A DNA stretch of 8,374 bases from Deltaproteobacteria bacterium. Lineage in GTDB: Bacteria > Myxococcota > Polyangia > Haliangiales > Haliangiaceae. This document shows positions 1 to 5,878 of the stretch, in pieces. The stretch covers positions 1 to 8,374 of the forward strand of contig JAGSPR010000394.1 in the NCBI GenBank assembly GCA_018262455.1, in the 5' to 3' direction. Numbering within the stretch: position 1 is the stretch's first letter; the number at the start of each line of letters is the position of its first letter. The notes beneath the pieces were generated by a model that was given only the letters and a program-made list of their open reading frames with translations, searched no databases and was not told the DNA's origin. The position numbers and the translations under genes are program-made.

Positions 1-356
1 ATGCCCTCGAGCTTGACCACGTCGTTCGTCTTGACGAACACGTCGATCACGGGTGTTCGCGCAAAGCTATCGCTGATCGACAGCGTCGAACGCAGCACGT
101 GCTGATCGTGGGTGTAGTCCGCGCCTCCGGTGATCCCGAGCCCGAACATCGTGGAGAACCCGTCGACCTGACCGACCACGTTGGCGTTCGACGTCAGGGT
201 CAGGGTGGAGGTCAGCCCGAGGAACGGGACCCAGCCGCGCACGTCGGTCTTCTCGGCGCTCTTGAGGTCCGCGGTGGGGACCAGCTGAGCCTGCGCGTGC
301 GCTCGACCGCCGATCGCGAGCGCTGAACAGATGGCGAGCCAGGTCAGGTTCTTCAT
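1..356 (-). CDS. Exported DUF3078-like outer-membrane beta-barrel protein (partial, 3' end outside window)
   Basis: The reading frame is open from the ATG at 356 to the window edge, giving 118 residues without a stop; the C-terminus is missing. Residues 1-22 are a classic Sec signal peptide (MKNLTWLAICSALAIGG, then RAHA) with a likely cut after AHA and before QAQ. The mature part alternates polar and hydrophobic residues, as outer-membrane beta-strands do (GLTSTLTLTSNANVV, then FGLGITGGADYT). It ends with a DVFVKTNDVVKLEG segment that resembles the strand-turn found in DUF3078 proteins. A GAGGGG ribosome site lies 3 nt before the ATG, which supports this start. The gene is divergent from the VOC gene across 138 bp. 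Function is unknown; DUF3078 members are taken to be outer-membrane or periplasmic beta proteins. The existence of the gene is well supported; the family name is from resemblance only. Confidence 0.72.
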   Translation of the reverse strand, partial: MKNLTWLAICSALAIGGRAHAQAQLVPTADLKSAEKTDVRGWVPFLGLTSTLTLTSNANVVGQVDGFSTMFGLGITGGADYTHDQHVLRSTLSISDSFARTPVIDVFVKTNDVVKLEG

Positions 357-482
357 GCGCCCCTCGGATGCAAGAGGTGCACCCGGCGCGTGAGGTCCGA
401 ACCGGGGCTCCCGCGAGGTCGCTCGATAGCCCTGATCTCGGGGGCGCCGGCGACCCGGCGTGTGGCATCGTCCCACCACGCC

Positions 483-486
483 GAGG
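483..486 (+). promoter_or_regulatory. Ribosome binding site (GAGG) fixing the VOC start
   Basis: GAGG sits 8 nt before the ATG at 495. The in-frame GTG at 390 has no such site and would add a low-complexity 35-residue extension not expected in VOC proteins. This site therefore favours the ATG at 495. Confidence 0.55.
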
Positions 487-494
487 CGACCCCG

Positions 495-1007
495 ATGACC
501 ATCCACCGCTACATCCGCGGGCTGCATCACAACGCGTATCGCTGCCGCGACTCCGAGCAGACGCGCCAGTTCTACGAGGGCTTCCTCGGGCTGCCGCTGG
601 TCAACGCATTCGAGATCACGGAGACCAAGAGCGGGCGCCAGACGCGCGTCCTGCACTCGTTCTACCAGATGGACGATGGCTCGTGCCTGGCGTTCTTCGA
701 GGTCCCCGGCCCCGAAGGCGCGGGGTTCGAATTCAAGGCGCAGCACGACTACGACCTCCACATCGCCCTCGAGGTGCCGTTCGTGGCGCTCGCGGAGGTC
801 CAGGCGAAGGCGCGCGCAGCCGGGATGGAGTGCCGCGGAGTGGCGGACCACGAGTTCATCGACTCGATCTACCTGCGCGATCCAAACGGCTACGTCATCG
901 AGTTGACGGCGAAGCGCCCCGATCACGACGACCAGCTCGTCGCCGCCCGCCGCACCGCACGGGCGCACGTCGACGAGTGGCAGCGCACCAAGCCCGGCGC
1001 GTTCTAG
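495..1007 (+). CDS. VOC family metalloenzyme (glyoxalase/extradiol dioxygenase fold)
   Basis: This 170-residue protein is a single VOC domain made of two beta-alpha-beta-beta-beta modules. Module one runs from RGLHHNAYRC through the helix around SEQTRQFYEGFLGLPL to CLAFFEV. Module two runs from DLHIALEV through a helix (ALAEVQAKARAAG) to the signature YLRDPNGYVIEL. Putative metal ligands are His12, Glu69, His89 and Glu136; their spacing matches the His-Glu-His-Glu set of glyoxalase I, while His12/His89/Glu136 alone would also fit an extradiol dioxygenase triad. It has no signal peptide, so it is cytosolic. The gene converges on a maleylacetate-reductase-like gene with overlapping stop codons, suggesting but not proving a shared role in aromatic catabolism. 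The substrate cannot be read from the sequence. A VOC assignment is secure; the choice between ring cleavage, glyoxalase or another VOC reaction is open. Confidence 0.93.
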   Translation: MTIHRYIRGLHHNAYRCRDSEQTRQFYEGFLGLPLVNAFEITETKSGRQTRVLHSFYQMDDGSCLAFFEVPGPEGAGFEFKAQHDYDLHIALEVPFVALAEVQAKARAAGMECRGVADHEFIDSIYLRDPNGYVIELTAKRPDHDDQLVAARRTARAHVDEWQRTKPGAF

Positions 1008-1984
1008 TCGGCGGCGAGCGCGAGCGGGCCGGCCAGATCGGGTCGTTCCGCGCGCACCGCGGCGAGGTCGTCGGCGCCGAGGCCCAGGGCCGACAGCGAT
1101 CCCGGCGCGCCGGCGCGTGCGAGCAGACGGACCAGCGTGCCGCCGAGGTCGACGTGGCCGACGGCGCGCTCGAGGTCGTCGACGATCGCCGGTGAGGTCG
1201 CGCGCAGGTGCGCGAGGAACCGCGGCAGCAGCACCGCGTGCAGCGCGGCATGATCGAGGTTGAACGCACCGCCGAGCAGGTGCGCGAGCGCGTGCTGGAT
1301 GCCGGGCTTGCCGCGATCGAACGCACGCGCGCACCGCGAGGCTCCCCGCAGCGCGTCCTCGCGCGCGGCACGATCGCCAGGGGACACCACGAGCCGCTCG
1401 ATCGCGTGGACCACGGTGGCTGCCCCCGCGAGCGCGTCGGTGCGAACCTCCTCGGAGAGCGAGCCGGTCGAGAGCACGCTCGCCACGTGCGCGATCGCGT
1501 TGCACAGGCTCTGGACCGTGAGGCCGATCGGCATCTCGAGCGTGAGCGCGACGTCGTAGAGCACGAGATCCGGTCGCACCCTGGGATCGCGCCCGGTCTG
1601 CTTGTCGCGATCGCGCGTGATCCCGTACATCGCCGTCATCTCCGAGCCCGCGTACGTCGTCGGGATCGCCGCGAACCGGATCGCGTGCGCGAGCCGCAGC
1701 GCCTTGCCGAGGCCCACCGACGAACCGCCGCCGACGGCGACCACCGTATCCGCGCCGGTCTCGACGAGCCGGGCGGTCGCGGCCTCGACGACGGCCGCCG
1801 GAACGTGAACCGCGGCGCCATCGAACACCGCCGGCAGGAATCCATCGAGCGCAAGCGCCACCTCCGCGACGTGGCGGCGGCTGGGCGGCGCGAGCACGAG
1901 CACCTTCGTGGTTCCGAGCGTGGCGAGGCGCGCAGCGAGCGGAACGAGCCCGGGGGACGCGAAGATCGTCTCGGGCTCCGCCAT
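1004..1984 (-). CDS. Maleylacetate reductase-like iron-ADH superfamily oxidoreductase
   Basis: The product is 326 residues from the ATG at 1984. The dinucleotide-binding core has VAVGGGSSVGLGKA (residues 82-95) followed by IPTTYAGSEMTAMYGIT (107-123), the hallmark of maleylacetate reductases. CNAIAH (161-166) carries Asn162 where metal-dependent alcohol dehydrogenases have Asp. The C-terminal all-helical half keeps the His-rich block with His231, His235, His245 and His249, with LLGG and HAVLLP around it. Family members reduce maleylacetate to 3-oxoadipate with NAD(P)H, the last step before the 3-oxoadipate pathway. The N-terminus starts close to the first Rossmann strand, so the protein is shorter than the usual 350 or so residues. 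A longer in-frame start (2038) would overlap the upstream lipoprotein gene and has no matching sequence. The ATG lies 5 nt after that gene's stop, so translational coupling is likely. The stop codon overlaps the VOC stop. Confidence 0.9.
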   Translation of the reverse strand: MAEPETIFASPGLVPLAARLATLGTTKVLVLAPPSRRHVAEVALALDGFLPAVFDGAAVHVPAAVVEAATARLVETGADTVVAVGGGSSVGLGKALRLAHAIRFAAIPTTYAGSEMTAMYGITRDRDKQTGRDPRVRPDLVLYDVALTLEMPIGLTVQSLCNAIAHVASVLSTGSLSEEVRTDALAGAATVVHAIERLVVSPGDRAAREDALRGASRCARAFDRGKPGIQHALAHLLGGAFNLDHAALHAVLLPRFLAHLRATSPAIVDDLERAVGHVDLGGTLVRLLARAGAPGSLSALGLGADDLAAVRAERPDLAGPLALAAD

Positions 1985-1989
1985 CAGCG

Positions 1990-2277
1990 CTACTGGCACT
2001 CCGCGAACAGGATGCGAGGTCGGTCGGCGGCACAGCATCCCGTGACCCCCTGAAACGCGAACGTCTTGCTACAGCTCACCGTGCTACCGCTGAAGATGGT
2101 GGCCTGGCAGGCCTGGCCCATGGCCCCGAGCGCGATCGCGGAATCGACACAGGCCGCCTCGCATTCATTGAACCCGTTGTTGACCCAGGCTTGATCACAC
2201 CCCAGCGACGCATGCGGGTCGACCATCTCGCCGCCGCTGCACGCCGACAGGATCAAGGCGAGCGCGATCGATCGCAT
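1990..2277 (-). CDS. Small cysteine-rich lipoprotein
   Basis: This 95-residue exported protein has the short lipoprotein signal MRSIALALILSAC, with lipobox LSAC and lipidation at Cys13. The mature chain has eight further cysteines, including a CEAAC pair and an adjacent CC, so up to four disulfides could form in the periplasm or at the surface. I do not recognise the family or a function. The start is uncertain: an in-frame GTG at 2316 would add 13 residues, and neither start has a clear ribosome site. I chose the ATG because the 13-residue signal of the lipoprotein at 4321 shows that very short signals occur here. The stop lies 5 nt before the maleylacetate-reductase-like ATG, and the hydrolase gene upstream on the same strand ends 107 nt away, so an operon is plausible. 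Confidence 0.75.
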   Translation of the reverse strand: MRSIALALILSACSGGEMVDPHASLGCDQAWVNNGFNECEAACVDSAIALGAMGQACQATIFSGSTVSCSKTFAFQGVTGCCAADRPRILFAECQ

Positions 2278-2384
2278 GCACGCCGCGGTGGACACGACCA
2301 GGTTGGAGCGAGACACGTCGGGCGGACGCTAGCACGTGGCGAGCGGGGCACCGAGTGCAGCTTCGCGCGGCGACGAGGGGGTGA

Positions 2385-3566
2385 TCAGTGTGCGGGCAGC
2401 GCGAGCCGGAGGTCTCGGACCGCGTCGAACACCGGATAGTGCCCCCCGCTGTCGCTGATCCAGGCGAAGCTATTCCAGTCAGGGCTCGCCAGGATGAACG
2501 GCATCACCGCCCGCACCTCGGGCATGACGAGCCAGTCGTTGGTGTAGGCGTCGCGGGTCCAGGCGGCGATGTCCTCGCGGCTGCCCCGCGCCCCCTGGTC
2601 GGTGGTCCACCCGGTCTCGGTCACGTAGACGGGCAGGTCACGGCCGATCACCGCGAGCTCGCGGCGATCGTAGTACAGGCCGGTCTTGGCCTGGTCGTAG
2701 CTCGGGAAGAACCCGAAACCCTCGCCGCTCGCGGGGTAGGCGTGGGAGGCGAAGCCATCCAGGCTGTTCCAGATCTCGGGGACCGCGGTCTGCATCGCCC
2801 GCAGGAAGTCGAGCGAGGTGATGCCGCCCACGAAGCCCTCGCCACCGCACTCGCACGCGCGCGCCCCGCCCGGCGCGAGCCCGCCGTTGAGCACGATCAC
2901 CCGATGATCCCCGAGCGCATGCAGCGCGGCGCTCGTATCGCGGACGAACGCGGCGTACTCGGCCGCGGCATCCTCGTAGCCCAGCCAGCCCGCCTGCACA
3001 CCGGCGCGGGCGGGGACGTCGCCAGGATCGCAGGCCCACTCGTAGCAGAGGTCGGGTTCGTTGTGCAGCTCCACCACGAGTGGCCAGCTCGGTCGCCGCG
3101 GCAGCGAGCCGACCACCGCCGCGTACGCGCTCGCCAGCGCCTCGTAGTGATGGTGCGCGCCGTCGTTGGACTGCTTGCGGACATTGCGATCGCCAAAGTC
3201 GGGCCCGAACCGGATCACCGGGATGAGATCGCGCGCATAGACTTCCGTGATCGCCTGCTGCCACTCGGGCGGCGCCTCGTGCATCGCCGGGGTGATGCCG
3301 GCGAAGATGAGCTTGATCCATCCGCCGGGTCCAACCAGCTCGCTCGCGCGGTCCCACTCGAGCGGCGTGCCGACGGCGACCAGGCCGATGCCGAACCGGC
3401 TCGGCGGCGGCGCCAGCGGATCGAACGCATCCGGCGACGGCGCAGCGTCGCCCTGATCCTGCCCCTGGGCGTCGGCGGCGTGGTCGGGGGCTCCGTGGTC
3501 CGAGCAGGCCGTGGCCACGAGCGCGCAGATCGGGAGCCATCGCCGGGACGCAGAGAGGGTTCGCAT
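2385..3566 (-). CDS. Clan GH-A glycoside hydrolase-like lipoprotein
   Basis: The product is 393 residues. Residues 1-21 form a lipoprotein signal ending in the lipobox ATAC (Cys21). Residues 22-56 are a disordered Asp/Ala/Pro/Gln linker. From residue 57 on comes a TIM-barrel pattern: FGIGL, WIKLIFAGI, LIPVIRFG, then VVELHNEPD with putative acid/base Glu170 and VYVTETGW with putative nucleophile Glu317. These Glu residues follow Asn-Glu-Pro at strand 4 and lie at strand 7, as in clan GH-A retaining glycosidases (GH5, GH39, GH53 and relatives). His275-Ala-Tyr fits strand 6. Cys174/Cys179 and Cys238/Cys240 could form disulfides outside the cytoplasm. The substrate is unknown. It probably acts on a beta-linked polysaccharide at the cell surface. 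The sequence just before the ATG is pyrimidine-rich (CCCTCCCCC) with no Shine-Dalgarno match, which is unusual for this window. Fold and active site are well supported; the GH family number is not. Confidence 0.87.
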   Translation of the reverse strand: MRTLSASRRWLPICALVATACSDHGAPDHAADAQGQDQGDAAPSPDAFDPLAPPPSRFGIGLVAVGTPLEWDRASELVGPGGWIKLIFAGITPAMHEAPPEWQQAITEVYARDLIPVIRFGPDFGDRNVRKQSNDGAHHHYEALASAYAAVVGSLPRRPSWPLVVELHNEPDLCYEWACDPGDVPARAGVQAGWLGYEDAAAEYAAFVRDTSAALHALGDHRVIVLNGGLAPGGARACECGGEGFVGGITSLDFLRAMQTAVPEIWNSLDGFASHAYPASGEGFGFFPSYDQAKTGLYYDRRELAVIGRDLPVYVTETGWTTDQGARGSREDIAAWTRDAYTNDWLVMPEVRAVMPFILASPDWNSFAWISDSGGHYPVFDAVRDLRLALPAH

Positions 3567-3667
3567 GGGGGAGGGCCGGTTGCAGCGCCCGGGCCACCGC
3601 GCGAGCCAGCCATGCCTGGCCCTGTCCGGCCACGTCCGGTCATCGTGTCACCGAATCGCAAACTGAG

Positions 3668-3703
3668 GCATGCACATGCGCAATCTGAAGCTTCCAGATC
3701 TGG
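3668..3703. promoter_or_regulatory. Cluster of three short palindromes, possible operator region
   Basis: Within 36 bp there are GCATG-CA-CATGC (3668-3679), GAAGCTTC (3687-3694, itself inside the ATCTG/CAGAT dyad 3683-3699) and the perfect 10-mer CCAGATCTGG (3694-3703). The cluster lies about 100-135 bp upstream of the hydrolase ATG, where a regulator of that gene could bind. There is no direct evidence of function. Confidence 0.3.
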
Positions 3704-3784
3704 CCCTTCTTCCCCCACCCAGGCCGGCTTGATCGCTGGCTGTCGCGCACCTCCGTCACCTGGCGAATCAGCTTGCGACGACGA

Positions 3785-3818
3785 CGATCGCGATGACCTC
3801 GAACACTTGTCGCGATCG
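3785..3818. repeat. Inverted repeat, 9-bp arms
   Basis: CGATCGCGA (3785-3793) and its exact reverse complement TCGCGATCG (3810-3818) are separated by 16 nt in the gap between the hydrolase and the HELTH lipoprotein. CGATCG-type words are common in this window, so chance or base-composition bias may explain the pairing. Confidence 0.35.
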
Positions 3819-4320
3819 GAGAAATCCGCACGGCAAGCTCGCAAGCGGTGCGCAAAGCGTGCGGTTCGAGGTCGTGCCAGCGCCCCTGCGCCCGCGATCG
3901 CCCGGGCATGCCCGATGCATCTTCATCGAGACAGCGGATCGATCGCGTCCGCAGCCCAGGACCAGTCAGATGCCAAGAAAGCACCGCTCCACAGCCTCCC
4001 GCCCCCGGACCTCGGCGATCCCGCCGACGGTGGGTGAGCCGCCGGTCGTGCGGCTTCGCGATCTCGCGGATCGCCGCGACCTCCCGGTTCCGGACCACGC
4101 CAACGTCGGACCGGATGATCGGACCGCCCCTCACGCCGACGACATCGAAACCGACGGTGAGGAGCGCATCCGCGACGTCGACGCTTCGGTGATCGAGAGC
4201 GGCGCCAGCGAGGCCGATCCGCGCTGATGCGCCGGGTCGCCGACCAACCGGCCCCGCGATCATCGCGGGTTCCAACGACGCAGGTGCGCGGAGCCCGGTT
4301 CGAGGAGTACAACGCGGGTC

Positions 4321-5751
4321 ATGAACCGAGCGATCGTCGCGGTCTGCCTGCTCGCCGCGTGTCGAGACAAACCCATCGCGCAACCCGCGACTGGGGACGC
4401 CGGGCCCGGCAAGCCTTTGGCCGCGACCGCCCCAGCCCCACGCGACGCGGCGGCAGTCGATCCATGGGTGCAGCCCGATGCGGCGTCCGATACCCCGGAA
4501 GCGCGTCGCAAGCGTGCCGATGCGGCGCTCGGCCGCGTCGCCACGATCAAGATCCAGCTCGCGAAGCTGCGCTCGTTGTCGTTCGACCACGAGCTGCCGA
4601 CCGCGTTTCAGTCGGCCGCCGAGTTTCGCGCGTTCGTCCATCGCGAGATCGCGAAGGAGCTGCCTCCCGATCAATCGAAGGACCTCTCCGCGGCGCTGTT
4701 TCACGTCGGCCTGCTGACCAAGCCGATCGATCTCGCCGAGGTCGAGGAGCAAGCGGCCACCACCCAGGCGGGCGCGTACTACGACCCGGCGGTGAAGTCG
4801 TTCTTCCTCGTGATGGTGCCCGACAGCGAGCTGATGCTCGACACGATCTCGGCGCACGAGCTCACCCACGGGCTCCAGGATCAGCACTTCGATCTCATCA
4901 AGTACCTGCCGCCCAAGCTCGATGATGATGCGGCCACCGCGCGGCGGTTCGTCGTCGAGGGCGACGCGACGTTCACGATGCTGCTCTACGCCGTCGGTAA
5001 GGACAAGATCAATCCCGCCATGCTCGGCGTGCTGCGCGGCCAGATCGAGAAGTTCTCGTCGCTCGATCTCGCGGGGCTCAAGGACATGACCCGCCAGCAG
5101 TCGGCCGCGTTCTCGTCGATGGACGGCGACATCAAGAAGTCGATCGACGCGATGGACGACATCCCGGCAACGGTGCTCGTGCCGATGCTCGATTCCTACA
5201 TGAAGGGCGCGCTCGTCGACTTGATCGCCTATCAGCAGGGCGGCTGGCCGGCGGTCGATGCGCTGTTCCGCAATCCACCCGAGTCGACCGAGCAGGTGCT
5301 TCACCCTGCCACCAAGCTGTTTCCGAACCGCGATCGTCCGCATCGCGTCAGCCTCGCGGTGCCTGCCGGCGCCAGGCCGATCGCCAACAACGTGATGGGC
5401 GAGCTCCAGTGGTCGATCTACTTCGGGCTGTGGAAGCCCGACCTGGCGACCAAGGCGTCCGAAGGGTGGGGCGGAGATCGCTACATGGTCGTTCGCCGCG
5501 CCGATGGCCGGCTGGTCGCGACGACGGCGACGATCTGGGACACCCCTGCCGACGCGAAGGAGTTCGCCGACGCCTACCTCGCGAGCCTCGCGGTGCGGTT
5601 TCCCGGGAGCCCTGATCCGACGACCGGAGTCACGCGTCCCGGCGGCGGCAAGGTGTTCGTGCGCACGCTTGGCACGAAGGTGTTCATTGTCGACGGTGTC
5701 GACGAGCCGACTGCGGTCGACGCCGCGATCAAGTCGACGAAGTTCGACTGA
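4321..5751 (+). CDS. Lipoprotein with HELTH zinc metallopeptidase motif
   Basis: This 476-residue protein begins with a short lipoprotein signal, MNRAIVAVCLLAAC, with lipidation at Cys14. A disordered Ala/Pro/Asp linker follows to about residue 60. The central alpha-helical domain holds ISAHELTHGLQDQHFDL with the zinc-binding His179-Glu180-x-x-His183. RRFVVEGDAT follows with Glu213, whose position about 30 residues on fits the third ligand of a gluzincin-type peptidase. The last 100 or so residues (GDRYMVVRRADGRLVATTAT onward) look like a separate alpha/beta domain. Only the ATG at 4321 is possible in this frame after the stop at 4225-4227; GAGGAG lies 13 nt upstream, a rather long spacing. 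A strong hairpin follows 5 nt after the stop codon. I infer a surface or periplasmic zinc protease. The motif is clear, but no substrate or named family can be given. Confidence 0.88.
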   Translation: MNRAIVAVCLLAACRDKPIAQPATGDAGPGKPLAATAPAPRDAAAVDPWVQPDAASDTPEARRKRADAALGRVATIKIQLAKLRSLSFDHELPTAFQSAAEFRAFVHREIAKELPPDQSKDLSAALFHVGLLTKPIDLAEVEEQAATTQAGAYYDPAVKSFFLVMVPDSELMLDTISAHELTHGLQDQHFDLIKYLPPKLDDDAATARRFVVEGDATFTMLLYAVGKDKINPAMLGVLRGQIEKFSSLDLAGLKDMTRQQSAAFSSMDGDIKKSIDAMDDIPATVLVPMLDSYMKGALVDLIAYQQGGWPAVDALFRNPPESTEQVLHPATKLFPNRDRPHRVSLAVPAGARPIANNVMGELQWSIYFGLWKPDLATKASEGWGGDRYMVVRRADGRLVATTATIWDTPADAKEFADAYLASLAVRFPGSPDPTTGVTRPGGGKVFVRTLGTKVFIVDGVDEPTAVDAAIKSTKFD

Positions 5752-5756
5752 CCGGA

Positions 5757-5797
5757 CGCTGCGGAAGTTGCAGGCGCTCCCTGCGGATTCCGCAGCG
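5757..5797 (+). terminator. Nested hairpin after the HELTH lipoprotein gene
   Basis: CGCTGCGGAA (5757-5766) pairs perfectly with TTCCGCAGCG (5788-5797). Inside the 21-nt loop, GCAGG (5770-5774) pairs with CCTGC (5780-5784). The structure starts 5 nt after the stop at 5751. No T-tract follows, so this is either a T-poor intrinsic terminator or a 3'-end stabilising structure. Confidence 0.55.
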
Positions 5798-5878
5798 AGC
5801 CCGATCTCGTTGGACGCCAGCTGCGCGCGATCATTCAACCCGTGTGACGGCACGCGAGATGCTGAGGGCGTTGCGCAC

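Larger units (their letters stand above)
3567..4320. other. 754-bp stretch without a confident gene
   Basis: This region separates the minus-strand hydrolase from the plus-strand HELTH lipoprotein, so promoters for both should lie within it. The part nearest the hydrolase (about 3640-3710) is less GC-rich than its surroundings and holds several palindromes. The part from about 3970 to 4263 has third-position GC bias in a plus frame (ATG 3970, stop 4225-4227, with AGGA about 8 nt before) and equally in the codon-aligned minus frame (ATG 4263). Neither translation resembles a family I know. I do not call a gene here. Confidence 0.6.

Noticed and set aside
390..494. N-terminal extension of the VOC protein from a GTG
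   Set aside because: It lacks a ribosome site and encodes low-complexity sequence; the ATG at 495 has GAGG and begins where VOC domains usually begin.
1208..2053. 281-codon open frame on the plus strand
   Set aside because: It is antisense to the maleylacetate-reductase-like gene, Arg/His/Glu-rich, with no recognisable motif.
3644..3690. Possible -35/-10 pair for the hydrolase (TTGCGC and TGCGAT, 17-nt spacing, minus strand)
   Set aside because: Each hexamer matches only 3 of 6 consensus bases, too weak to annotate.
2388..4037. 549-codon open frame on the plus strand
   Set aside because: It is antisense to the glycoside hydrolase gene, is Arg/Gly/Ala-rich and low in complexity, and has no motif; such frames are common in GC-rich DNA.
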